Shown: piece after piece, positions 44,184-54,889 of the stretch | Position numbering within the stretch: position 1 is the first letter of the stretch | How the letters are laid out: every line of letters begins with the position of its first letter | Origin: Sternotherus odoratus | Lineage: Eukaryota; Chordata; Testudines; Kinosternidae | Length of the DNA stretch: 64,000 nt | Assembly (NCBI GenBank): GCA_032164245.1 | Contig: JAVMKO010000005.1 | Coordinates: forward strand, 58,513,442 to 58,577,441 | Reading direction: 5' to 3' | Position numbers and translations under genes: made by a program | Notes under the pieces: model-generated | Database searches by the model: none | The model's input: only the letters and a program-made list of their open reading frames with translations | Told to the model about the DNA's origin: nothing

Positions 44184-46490
44184 GTCTGATGAGACAGATA
44201 AAATACATATGAGACAATCAGCACATACAATGACCTGAAGCTGTATCCTTGGTGATGTGGCTGCTAACCTCTGTGGCAAGAATTTCAGACTGGTAACAGT
44301 AGCAGTGGGAGCTCTGGTGTGGACAAAGTAAACTAGAGTAGTTGCTGAAGTCAGTTATGCCAGGAAGCAATTTGGCCCAGTGTTCCTGTAGCTATCAAAA
44401 CTGTAGACTAGACAAAGTATAAGATTTGATTTATTTCCCTTCCACCTCTCTTTAGCACTTTCCTGGGCCAAAACAAGGTAATCTGGAATAAGGTCAAAAT
44501 CCCCAATCTGCGATTTTGGCCTCTTCCTTTGTAGAGGAAAAACATTTGGTGGCATGAATGTATGATGGTAGTCACATTATAGCCTCGGATCTACAGCAGT
44601 CTAAGCTAATTAATAGAGTTTTTGTGGGGGTTTATTAGTAGCAATAGAAAAATAGAAGTGTCTAGTATCTGTATTTCTTATGAATCAATCAGTCCTTTGA
44701 ACTGAAAATAAAATCCCTACTTCTGTATCTACCCAATAACTTATCTTTTTTTACCCATCACCCATATGAGAAACTTGATATGTTTCTAATTGCTGAACTA
44801 GGCAACCTATGCATTTAGGGAGCTAGGAGCATGTGTGTTCTTGTCCTTTGGAGTTGTTATGGTCAACTGGCTTATAGGAAATGTTTTGTTGGTCAATGAA
44901 CTGCTGAACTGAGATGCTAGCCTGCTAGATCAGGATGATAATAGGCCTATTTAGGTCATGGAATCTTGCAATATGTTGTAACAACTCCTGTGGTAGCCAT
45001 TTTGGTCTAATGTGTTGAGCTAGACACTATGCAGGAGAACTAACTCTCAACTCCAAAATAACTCAGCTGTAGAAATTAGCTTTAGGCTAATGGATGAAAG
45101 AATGTCATTTGAAACCATAGTCGGTGCTCTGATAGTATGGCACTTTTCAGATGTGTTCCTGAGAAGAATCTTTAAAACACAAACTTCAACTCAGCTAAAT
45201 TAGAAGGCTGGGAATATAGACCTTGTTCAAGACAGATGTTTTATCCAGTCTTGCTTAAAATAGTGATGGAATAATGTTGCTTTTTTCTAATGGGGAATTT
45301 TGAGGACACGGGAAAGTTTTTGTGGGACATAGTCTTCTCTCCCTCTCAGAAAAATATCCTTTTAAGGGTACATTTGCAAAACAATTGATGAGGCTAATAC
45401 AGGACTGCATCCAAAATAACAAAAACCTTTTCTTAGCTGCCCTAAACATATCTCCTCCAAGACACATATTGAACAGGAATATATTGGGAAGTAGCGCCTC
45501 TGACATGCCTCAGGAGTCCTGGTAGGAGCACTGATGGCGGTTCTTCAGCACAGCGCTTTGCAGCTCTGGAAAAAGGGGGATTTGTCCAGGAAACATTTCC
45601 TTCTAAATGCGCCATAATGGCCTTGTTTAAAGTGATTGGAATGTGCATGGTGACCAAAAATGTAAAATTAGTGAGCCATTCCAGTCACCCTCTCCATGGA
45701 TAAATGGCCTCCTTAATCACTTGGAAATCTTCCAGGACCAGAGAAAATAACCACAACTCATAGATTTTGTTGGCAAGGATGCTAAAATCTCCTATTGAAA
45801 ATATATGTTTAAAAAATCTGGCAAATGTTGTTTCGTATTAGTGTCACTGAGCTATGACAGTATGAAGTTTGGCTTTTATTAGATTTTTTTTTTAATCACA
45901 GAAGTATAAGCAAGGGAGTTATCAAGATAGCAAAGTACTATCTTTTCAATTGCTGCTGTTCTGTTATATATATTTCCCTCCATATGTCACTTCCTAAATA
46001 CCAAGAGTTTTGGGGAGTTTGGCCTTTATCTGTTCAAGGGACTGCAGCACATGAGAATTCATGCACAGGACTACACACTATAATCTCCAAGGAATAACCT
46101 GTAAAGATAATGATTTGGAATGTTAGTCTTTTTCCACTTAAAAACCCAAACATTCTGATAAGAGAGGATAAAACTAGCCTTGCTAATATGACCTAGCAGT
46201 TCCCATGAAAAATTTGTCTTGAGTGAAATGAAGATGTAATTTTAAGAATACAACCAGTCCAGGCAATGCTCATGAAAGTGCTATGAAATCAATGGGTATT
46301 ACTTGTGAAAACGACTGCTGAACTTGGCTCTGCGCATGGGCATAGGTTGTTTGGGGGGGGGGTTGGTTAACTGTTTGTCAGACTGATTTGATTTCTAACT
46401 TACTTAATTTTTAAAAATATTTAGGAATGAATTAATTCGGTTCGCTACACTTGTGCATTATGTGCATATCTCTTAGAGAAACTAATAAGA
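44184..46490. other. no gene recognised
   Basis: About 2.3 kb of AT-rich sequence. No exon or clear element ends. Confidence 0.35.
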
Positions 46491-46493
46491 GAC

Positions 46494-46860
46494 TGTATCA
46501 GAGGGGTAGCCGGGTTAGTCTGGATCTGCAAAAGCGACAGTCTATTTAAAAAAAAAAACTATAGTCTATAGCAGTGGTCATCAAATTGGGGTGCAGGCAT
46601 CCCTGGGGGGGTGTAAGACCACCTCCGAGGGTGCGTGAGACCCCAGGGCCGCCACCGATCCCACTCGGGAGCCCACAGAACTCCACAGGCAGTCTATTTT
46701 GTCCCACAGAAATGCTGCCGTGGAAAGCAGTGGCATTTCGGCGGACATACCCACCGGGGGCCGCATGACTTTTCCCTCTGTGGTAAGGGGCCATAGAGGA
46801 AAAAGTTTGGAGACCTCTGGTCTATATAGTGCCACCGGATTCTTTGTCACTTTTAATAAG
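46494..46860. mobile_element. Inverted SINE pair interrupted by a hAT insertion
   Basis: The SINE head GTATCAGAGGGGTAGCCGGG, TTAGTCTGGATCTGCAAAAG is on +. To the right of the hAT element, GTGCCACCGGATTCTTTGTC then ACTTTTAATAA is the minus-strand SINE body (complement AAAAGTGACAAAGAATCCGG). The two halves thus face each other, another fold-back, with the hAT at 46572-46819 in the middle. Confidence 0.65.
46572..46819. mobile_element. non-autonomous hAT element (248 bp)
   Basis: CAGTGGTCATCAAATTGGGG at the left and AAGTTTGGAGACCTCTG at the right are inverted ends. Flanks are GTCTATAG (46564-46571) and GTCTATAT (46820-46827), an 8-bp duplication with one mismatch. Confidence 0.85.
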
Positions 46861-47491
46861 AGACTGAAGATCCATTGGCACAACCTGTGCCTATGTATGG
46901 TGTTAGCATTTTTTAAATTGTCATTCATATTTTTTCTGATAGTCCCCAAATGGTGAATTCCCTTTATTTCTCCTCTTGTCAAGTGTTATCCAGGTACAGC
47001 ATGTTTTAAATTGGGGCTTAGGAGCCGTCGTCTTTTAGCTTCACAGTCGGACACAATTATTCACCCTTGTTGCAGTCAGTCCATCCCCATCACATGCCAG
47101 GTAATGGCTGGTAACTGTACTTTGTAAGTATCTAAGATCAGTGAAGCAGCCACCTGATGCATATGATACAATCACACCAGTTACTGCTATTATTGGCTTT
47201 AAGGGAGTGCTGTGTGTCACAGCCATGTGTCTTTTTCCAGACTTCAGTAGTGCTGAAAACACAGGACCAGATTTTTCAGTAACCATTGAACAAATTAGAG
47301 CTATTGATGCTGAGCACTCTTGAAAATCTAGCTCCATAGGGTATGTACTCATTAGCAAGGGAATGATAATTCCTTAGTTTGGTCATGTGGTCAGTTATCC
47401 ACTGCTACTGTGCTAGCTGGCTAGCTTTGTGAACTCCCTATCCACACAGAACATGATAGTCCATTAATAAGTGTAGTAAGCCGAAGATTAA

Positions 47492-47901
47492 TGTGACGGC
47501 AATCGTTAGGTGGCGCAATTTCACTTCTATCGTGTCTCTATGGGAACGGCCTTGGCTTCAGAGCTTATCTCATGGGAAGCCTCTTGGAAGCTGTTTACCT
47601 ACCCTGTGTGAATCTCAGCTTGTGTGAAACCAAACTGGTAAACTGAGGCAGGATTGCAAAACATGTAATTAGCTATTCATGAGCTATGCATGAGATGCAA
47701 ATGAGCATGAGTATTTCTGTGTCTGTGTGCCCTTGTGTCGGGTTTCTTCCCTGGGCAGTGCTCCGCTGTGCCAGGTCTCCCATCTGTGGCTGCGCTGAGT
47801 GGGGCCCCCAGTGCCAGATGGTCGCTACCTTCAATAAACTCACTTCAAGCCACTATCTGTGAGTATCGTTTCTATGGGACTTCTTAGGGTACCCTGCAAC
47901 A
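47492..47901 (+). mobile_element. candidate solo LTR
   Basis: Begins TGTGACGGCAATCG and ends ACCCTGCAACA (TG..CA). It contains GTGTCGGGTTTCTTCCCTGG and a polyadenylation signal in CTTCAATAAACTCACTTC about 60 bp before the end, the layout of a retroviral LTR. No clear target duplication and no internal region, so the assignment is tentative. It lies about 140 bp upstream of the first recognised exon. Confidence 0.5.
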
Positions 47902-48039
47902 ATAACTTAATTTATCTGCCTGAGGCATGCAAGTGAATGAGAAGATGAGGGGTGGTGTCCTTCTTAAACAGCAGATGTCGATCTTTTAATCATCCAGACT
48001 TTCATTGCTTTGTAACATGATTATTTCATTCTTTCTTAG

Positions 48040-48379
48040 GAGTGACCGGAAAGTGAAAAAACAAGATGCCCCAACACCTTGTGAACATCATTGCTGTAAG
48101 GGGGGCCCAATTCGAAATGGCCATGTTGGGCACCGGCCACCATCCATCAACCCTGAGAGACTGAAAGATTTTGGGGAGGAGGACTACCTGAATGGGGATG
48201 TGAAGACTTGGGAGATGAAGATAGTGAGTCGTAATGAGGAATTGCTCAGAGATGCTCTTGACCCAGTCACTCAGCCAAACAGAAGCAGCCAGCCAACCTA
48301 TAATAAGCTGATTCGATTTGAAGATATCAGTGCTGCAGCCTTCAAAATCCAGAGTGGTGTCCAGAAAACCCCCTGCATG
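48040..48379 (+). CDS. Threonine dehydratase/serine racemase-like gene, exon A (N-terminal part)
   Basis: Acceptor TTCATTCTTTCTTAG ends at 48039; donor ATG/GTATGG starts at 48380. The exon is 340 bp: one base completing a codon, then 113 codons beginning SDRKVKKQDAP. A Cys/His-rich stretch (CEHHCCKGGPIRNGH) is followed by SINPERLKDFGEEDYLNGDV, KTWEMKIVSRNEELLRDALD and KLIRFEDISAAAFKIQSGVQ, ending KTPCM. The 'FEDISAAAFKIQSGVQKTP' segment is the start of the fold-type II PLP-enzyme domain (family form 'I..A...I.....TPL'). The roughly 85 residues before it are an N-terminal extension longer than in serine racemase. No suitable start Met precedes the acceptor, so an upstream exon must supply it. 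I recognise the family, not the exact orthologue. Confidence 0.85.
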
Positions 48380-50362
48380 GTATGGTATTTGCAGTGCTTT
48401 GTTCTCTGAATCTCTCTCGTCTTATGGGAGTTAGTCAGAAATAACCAGAGGGCGTGCATTAATAGCAGCAGATGCGGCTCTATAGGATAATCCTTCCAAC
48501 AAAGTAGCTGACGTCAGCCCATGTTAAACTTTTTCTTCTGTTTTTTCACCATCCTAAATTCTCAACTGGTTACAGTAACCTGTAGAATGAAGGACACTAG
48601 TGCATTATGCACCCAGTTAAAAACACTTGCCACAAGTATCTTCTCGCTTATGTAGCAGTAAACGGTGTATTGTTGTGTCTCTTTCAGTAATGTTATACTG
48701 AAGGCTTTGTTACCATTTCCAGCATATACATTTTCCACTTAACAGGCAGATGTTTTTCAGCAGGGCCTCAGATTTAAATTTGGTGACAGATGACTGTGTA
48801 ATCCACTTTAAAGATAAAATTATTAAGAACCAATATCCCAATGGAAATTATGTAAAACTTTGCTGCATCCTTTATAAAGCACTTCTCTGACCCATTATAT
48901 TGCTGGAGCAAAAGTCAGTGTTCTGGGGTTGAGGTGATGGCTCCACCGTAAAAATTCCAGCATGCACTATGTTGGAAACAACAATCCAAATGGGGACTGA
49001 ACATCATGGGATTTATAAAACAAAAATGGTTCTAAACATCCAGAGCTAAATTTTGTAAGTAGCATGCAGTGAGCAGAGGAAGTATGGAGTGTAAGATGCA
49101 CATGCCTTTTCCATAGGGTTGTGTATATGGGTTCCTTAGGAGCCCAAATATCTTGCTGCTTAGGTAAACTTGAATAAGCATGCATAGCTCATTCTATGCA
49201 TTTTCTGTTTTGGTCGGATTTTTTCCTCAGACATTTAAGCCACAACAAATTAAGAATCAGGTCTTTCTTCACTATTTCCACTGTCCAATGACTGAAATAA
49301 CATCAGGGAACACAATTCACCCCTTTATTTTTCTCCCTAACCACTGCTTCAAGGGGGAGAGAAAGATAGTAGGAAAAGTAGATTATTTTTTTTAAACAGA
49401 GACATTTTAAAAGCCACCATCTTTCCTGAGTTTCCCATTGTGTCCTGTCATGTCAGTCTGTTTTAGACAGAGCAGTGGCGTGATGGCCTATAATTAAGGT
49501 TTCCTAACACTTTCTTTTCAAGTGGGCAGTGGAGTAGGCTCAATGAAAGTGAGGGAGATGTCATCTCTGCAGAGGTACAAACAATTGGGTAGATCAGATA
49601 TTAGCTGGAATGGTGCAAGGTACAGGCAAACTGGTTGATTTGCATGGTATCCCCTATCTCTTACTGTTGAGAACTATGAGAATGACTATTCCATTTTCTC
49701 TGATTGTGCCATTTAGATTCTGTGCCTAACTGAATACTGGTGCTGACACGTCAAGTTTTTGTTTATGTGCAGTGAATATTCCAGGCAGAGTAGATAATCA
49801 TCTGTATTGGAGCCAGTGAGTTAGGTATATGGATTCTGTATGTTCCATTATGCTCAACAACTTGAGTTAGTTTTTATTTGTCAGATTTCAAACTGCATTA
49901 AGGAAAGAAAATCAGAATGAGTTAGTTTTTTTTTCCTGCTGGATACGTAACATGTAAATAATTTACCATTTCCTCACTGATTTTTGGCTATCTATAAAAA
50001 TCTGTGGCTTTAAACATTTATTTTGCTTAATATAACCTTTCCAAAAAACATCTTAAGTCCCAGGAATCCACAGAACACATATGCCTTAAAAGTTCTGGCA
50101 AGCTACAGGTTTTATGTAAGCACCATTCTTTATAGAGTCCAGACATGAGCGTAACTGATGGGGAACAGGAATAGGACAGAAAAAAGAATGAAAAAGGCAC
50201 CAGTGACTAATAAAGTAAAACTGTAGAAAAACACATTAAATGGCAAGTTCTATTTAAATGTGGGGAGCATAAATGCTGCACTGACTCCTTGTACACCGAT
50301 AGCCTGGGCTCTCCCTTCCATGCACCTCACACAATCATTTACCTCTGTGTAATATGCTACTG
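48380..50362. other. intron sequence, no element recognised
   Basis: Lies between exons A and B. AT-rich, with no clear repeat ends seen before 50371. Confidence 0.5.
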
Positions 50363-50370
50363 CTCAGACT

Positions 50371-50772
50371 TAGGGTGACCCTATGTCCCATTTTAGCTGG
50401 GACAATCCCTTTTTGATCAGTGGGCAAGAGCAAATGGGACAAATGCCCAAATGTCAAAGTGGGTGTGGAAGAATATGTGTTGGGGGAAGTGGCGATGCCA
50501 ACCCCACGCAAGGTGGGGAAGCAGGACTTGGGAGGGGGGTGAGCAGGGCTCTGTCAAGTGGTGACGCTGACCCCGCATGGGGGGAGGGCTCTGGTGAGGG
50601 GTAGGCAGGACTCAGTGAAGCAGTAATGCCAGTCCAGTGCCTGGGAGGGAGCGGGAAGGGCTCGGATGAGTGGCTCTGGCCAGTCCTGCACGGGGAGGTG
50701 GGGCTTGGGTGAGCAGCTCAGGCTAGCCCCACATGGTGTCTCATTTTCCCTTTGGGAAATATGGTCACCCTA
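50371..50772. mobile_element. non-autonomous hAT element in intron A-B
   Basis: TAGGGTGACCCTATGTCCCA at the left and AAATATGGTCACCCTA at the right are inverted ends. Flanks are CTCAGACT (50363-50370) and CTCCGACT (50773-50780), an 8-bp duplication with one mismatch. GC-rich interior without a gene. Confidence 0.85.
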
Positions 50773-51205
50773 CTCCGACTCCGAAAGGGTGTGGAGCCGT
50801 GAGGAACCAGGCAGATTTAGCCCAAGTGACTGTAGTGCAAGCTTCACTCTATCAAGAGATTACCATCTCCAGTGAGCTCCTCTGTAAAGTGAAGTTTTCT
50901 CTCATCCTTTGCCACTTCGCAGACACTGTAATAGCATTCTGCGAGATGTGGATACCTGTGCACAAGGAAGTGAACTGGTGCATGAACTTGGGAGCAGGGG
51001 GTGTGGTCTCATTACAACTCAGCTGCCAGCCTCCAGGAGGCAGTGACTTCATCATTGCTAGCATTGAATAGGCTGAGGCCAGCAACACAGAAGTGAAAGG
51101 TTCTGCATCTCTTTACCAATCCCCTGGGCTGTCTAATTGCCTGCAATGTGTTTTAAACATGTTTTCTGTTTGGGCCAAACTGAAAAAGGCAAACTCATCA
51201 CGTTA

Positions 51206-51250
51206 TATACCAATGAAATACAGACTAGCACGGCTGCTAATCTTAAACTT
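51206..51250 (-). mobile_element. SINE head fragment
   Basis: CCAATGAAATACAGACTAGC, ACGGCTGCTAATCTTAA is the complement of the turtle-type SINE head (compare 1849-1878). Only about 45 bp remain. Confidence 0.6.
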
Positions 51251-51275
51251 GAGGAGAGGTCATTGGAACTATTTA

Positions 51276-51556
51276 CAGTAGACTCTCGATTATCCAGGAT
51301 TTGGATTAACCAGGATGTCAAAAAAACCGCATACTCACAGGGCCGGCTCTGGCTTTGTTGCCGCCCCAAGCGCACACACAAAAAAAACCCACCAGGGCGC
51401 AGGGCAGCCAGTGAACCAACACCCCCTCCCCCTGGCACAGTGTGGCTGGTGAACCAAAACTCCCTCCCCATATTTCCTATGGATGGTGATTATCCGGGAT
51501 TTTATTAACCAGGATTAATTTTTCCCCTATCATCCTGGATAATCAAGAGTCTACTG
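51276..51556. mobile_element. Tc1/mariner (pogo/Tigger-like) MITE in intron A-B
   Basis: CAGTAGACTCTCGATTATCC at the left is matched by GGATAATCAAGAGTCTACTG at the right, nearly perfect inverted ends, each next to TA (51274-51275 and 51557-51558), the mariner target. A second inner pair (GATTAACCAGGAT / ATTAACCAGGATTAATTTTT) recalls subterminal repeats. It hosts a CAGGGCCGGC-type insertion. Confidence 0.88.
51341..51470. mobile_element. CAGGGCCGGC-type MITE nested in the pogo-like MITE, right end lost
   Basis: CAGGGCCGGCTCTGGCTTTG, TTGCCGCCCCAAGCGC and a poly(A) stretch match the family at 10097-10274. The expected right end (GCCGGCCCTG) is not visible, so the right border is a guess. Confidence 0.55.
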
Positions 51557-52496
51557 TATTCTACCTCAGACCCTGAGGGAAATTGTTGAGGCTTTTAAAG
51601 CATAATATGATGTGAAGGATAGAATATAACATACTTCAGCATCTCTCCAATCAACTGCAAAATCTTCCATAAAGATACCAACTTTGAAAGTGAGTGTGCA
51701 TGCAGTTGTAAAGGGTTGTAGCAATAAATGTGTGTGATTGTTTTGGTTCTTGATGTGCCTGCTGTTGTGTTACAGTAGCAACTGGAGGCCTTAGCTGAGA
51801 ACAGGGCCTCACTACACATGGGGTTGCCAGTTTTGACTGAGATTTAATATACATCATCCAGCTATATATTTAAAATAACACAACTCCTCTTCATTCTCTG
51901 TCCTGCAAGCCCATAGTCCTTACACCCATCTTAAGTTGGCGGAAATCAGGTCCCCGGTCCCCGTTTCATAAGGTTGCTGTATGCAGTGTATATAACAGTC
52001 ACATTTGTACCAGAGGACTGCATTTCGGTTGCAAGTGAAGCGGTTTTGTTCATGTAGTTGATGTATATAAAGTCATATATAAAAATGAAAACTTGCTTGT
52101 GGTATCGGTATCCATGCGAGAAATCATGCATGTGTGGTATTAAGGTAAGGTGGCTCCATAAAAGGAAGGAAGTGAAAAATAAAATTTGTAACCTTCTTTT
52201 AGTAATACTCTAAAAATACCTCAATTATCTTTTGCTGTAAAATATGGGGCACATACAGACACAGAATGGTGCAGTGTAAATGTTTTATGGACAGTTGTTT
52301 GGAATGATCTACATAACTCCCAAGAATCTTGGAAATTACACCAGACCATCATGTATTCTTAATGGAAATATCGAATACTTATATGTTGCTGGAACCGACT
52401 AATGATTGTGCTGTGGTAAAGCAAGTGGAAGACTGACTTGGAATGTAGGCATGTAAAATACCGCAGCAACATAATAATGGTTTTCCTGTGTTTCAG

Positions 52497-52613
52497 TATT
52501 CTAGACTTTCAAAGCAATATGGAATGGATATCTATCTAAAGAAAGAGTTCCTTCAGTACACGGGATCTGTTAAGGAGCGAGGTGTGCTTTACCTGCTAAC
52601 ATCTCTACAGCAG
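52497..52613 (+). CDS. Threonine dehydratase/serine racemase-like gene, exon B (PLP-lysine exon)
   Basis: Acceptor TTTTCCTGTGTTTCAG ends at 52496; donor CAG/GTATGA starts at 52614. It has 39 codons in phase 0 following exon A: YSRLSKQYGMDIYLKKEFLQ then YTGSVKERGVLYLLTSLQQ. SVKERG aligns with the family motif S-F-K-x-R-G, whose Lys forms the Schiff base with pyridoxal phosphate. The Lys is kept and Phe is Val. GMDIYLKKEFLQYTG corresponds to '..diylKrEdlqptG' of the family. The exon therefore retains the key catalytic residue. Confidence 0.9.
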
Positions 52614-52855
52614 GTATGATCAAATTATATAAGCCTATAAAGAACAACAATAACAAAATATTAAACATTCTTAATCTATGTGCAACTTCATGCTGCAAAA
52701 TTTAAGGTGACTCTATTTTCTGTAAATCCTCCCTGTCTTGTTGTATTTCCTCATTCAAGTATTCAGATACAGCTGGGTTGAGCAGCTGAGACATGCCTGT
52801 GAATAAATTAATTAAAACATTGTATTTATATCTTTATACTTGATGTCAAGAATCA

Positions 52856-53035
52856 GAGAGGTAGCCATGTTAGTCTGGGTTTGCAGAAGAGACAGTCCTG
52901 TGGCACCTTAAAGACTAACAAAAGTATTGAAGGATAAGCTTTCGTGGGCTAGTACCCACTTCTAGCCCATGAAAGCTTATCCTTCAATACTTTTGTTAGT
53001 CTTTAAGGTACCACAGGACTCCTGGTTGCTTTTAT
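52856..53035. mobile_element. Tail-to-tail SINE palindrome in intron B-C
   Basis: SINE head (ATCAGAGAGGTAGCCATGTT) at the left. Arm 52895-52951 (GTCCTGTGGCACCTTAAAGA ... TTTCGTGGGCTA) is answered by 52963-53019 (TAGCCCATGAAAGC ... TACCACAGGAC). Loop 11 bp (52952-52962). I count two mismatches in 57 positions, so the structure is young or has been kept similar. Confidence 0.9.
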
Positions 53036-53296
53036 ATTTGATAATTCAAGAGGACTTTTAAATGACATTTTATGGGATAAGTGAAGGAAAAAATTGTGCA
53101 TGTAGATTTTAGAGCTCATTCATGGTGGTTGAATGAGTTGATCCTGATGCATATTATATACTACTAGACTGACAAAAAGTAGTTGAAATCCCAAATTGTG
53201 TGTGGATTCTTAGAGAAGAAACTGGATTAGAGTAGTTTTGGAGAGAATTCCAGCAATTCTTGAATACTGGCTTTATCCCCCTTGTTGTATAAGATG

Positions 53297-54168
53297 TGTC
53301 ATGGTTCCCTCCTCCCTCAACTGTGTGAACTTTGGGATACAGGTGTGGGGACCCACATGAAAGACCCCTTAAACTTATATCCTACCATCTTAAGTTAAAA
53401 CTTCCCCAAGCCACAAACACCTTCCTTGTCCTCGGACGGTATTGCTGCCACCACCAGTGATTTACACAAAAATTCATGGAAGGGTCACTTGGAATCTCTA
53501 TCCCTCCAAAATATCCCTCCAAGTCTCTTTACCCCCTTTCCTGGTGTGGGGGAGCTTGAGACTAAAATACCAACCAGTTGCTTCAGCAACATGAGCACAG
53601 ACCAGACCCTTTGTCTTCAGGACACTGAAATCAATCAGGTTCTTAAAGAAGAACTTTATTTTTAAAAAAAGTAAGAATCACACCTGCAAAATCAGGAGGA
53701 AGGTAACTTTTATAAGCTAATAAAAAGATTTAAAACACCGAGGATTCCCCTTTCACTCAGTTTCACAGTTAAAAAACAGGAATAAAACTACCTCTTTAGC
53801 ATAGGGAAATTTCACAAGCCAAACAAACAAGAGATAACTTAACACATTTCCTTGCCCTGCTTACAGTTTCTGTGGTTTTAGCTGAATTATTCCAGGTATG
53901 GTTTTTAGAAGATAGTGTACCTGCTGGCTTTTCCCTCTGTCTGGAGAGGGAACAACCAATGAGAACAAACAAATCCTTCACCCACCCCCCACCCCCGCAG
54001 ATTTGAAAGCATCTTCCTTCCTCATTAGTCCTTCTAGTTAGGTGCCAAATAGGTCATTTGAAATGTTTAACCCAAACAGGTAAGGCAGTTCAGTACAGCT
54101 GCCAAGGAGGAATTTTATGCTACTGCATAAAGGTTGCTACCCTTCCCTCTATATTTATATTTATGACA
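53297..54168 (-). mobile_element. solo LTR, probably Gypsy-like, in intron B-C
   Basis: TGTCATGG at 53297 and TTTATGACA ending at 54168 form a TGTCAT/ATGACA inverted pair. Read on the minus strand it begins TGTCATAAATATAAATATAG, with a polyadenylation signal in TTAAAAATAAAGTTCTTC (around 53655). The 3' block is shared with 2190-2441. No internal coding region and no clear target duplication. The Gypsy assignment is from memory of similar turtle LTRs. Confidence 0.6.
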
Positions 54169-54214
54169 GTGTTACCTGTCTGTAGAAGAAATAATATTTA
54201 GATTAGATAGGGCA

Positions 54215-54480
54215 CTTTAGAAGTATTGATTTTTACAGCTACTCTGCATCATTATATTACAGGGTGGGAAAGTGAGGCAGAAAGGTCAAGTGATTTTCCC
54301 AAAGGCAGAGATGGGGACCAGGTCTTGTATCTATTCAGATCACTCTGAGTTTAGCCAGGATTTCAGTGGGAGAAGGATTGGGCCCAGGGAATGTTAGAGC
54401 TGGGATTCAAACTCAGAATTTCCTGATTCCTAGTCCTGTGTTTTAAGCCATTTGATCACCCAGCAATGCACATGTCGTAT
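54215..54480 (-). mobile_element. MIR / CORE-SINE relic in intron B-C
   Basis: ACAGGGTGGGAAAGTGAGGC, AGAAAGGTCAAGTGATTTTC and GAGCTGGGATTCAAACTCAG follow reverse MIR order, ending about 160 bp before exon C. Confidence 0.7.
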
Positions 54481-54640
54481 ACCTGTGCCTTGATAATGTA
54501 ACACTGGGGAAAAAGACTTAAAAAAGGTTAGAACAGGAGTCGGAAGATGAAATCCTCCACCGTTAATCTTTGCATGCTTATATGACTAAGCAGCCATTTT
54601 CTGTGATACTGTGTGATCTAGAAGCAAATGTGTTTTGCAG

Positions 54641-54882
54641 GAGCAGCAGAGAAAGGGTGTGATAGTGGCTTCTGACAGTAACTTTTCCATGGCGGTAGCA
54701 TACCATGCCTCAGAACTCCGCATTCCAGCATTTGTCATCATGTCTACCAGCACTTCGCCAGCCAGAGTGAAAATGTGCCGTGAGTATGGTGCCATGGTGA
54801 TCTCCTATGGCACTACAGCTAAGGATTCCCAGATCCACGCAAGGAGGCTGGCCCAAGAGAATGGCTATCTATACCTGGAAGA
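54641..54882 (+). CDS. Threonine dehydratase/serine racemase-like gene, exon C
   Basis: Acceptor AAATGTGTTTTGCAG ends at 54640; donor GAAGA/GTAAGT starts at 54883. It is 242 bp, phase 0 in and two bases over. Begins EQQRKGVIVASDSNFSMAVA then YHASELRIPAFVIMSTSTSP, ARVKMCREYGAMVISYGTTA, KDSQIHARRLAQENGYLYLE. In the family the first block is 'GV..aSaGNHaqg.Aya'; here it reads SDSNFSMAVAY. The Asn that contacts the PLP ring hydroxyl is kept, but the flanking Gly and His are Ser and Phe. The remaining part matches the small domain ('a..ip..ivmp..tp..Kv...r.yGA.vi..g'). Confidence 0.9.
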
Positions 54883-54889
54883 GTAAGTA

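Noticed and set aside
43614..44279. Open frames across the N run.
   Set aside because: They are artefacts of the assembly gap.
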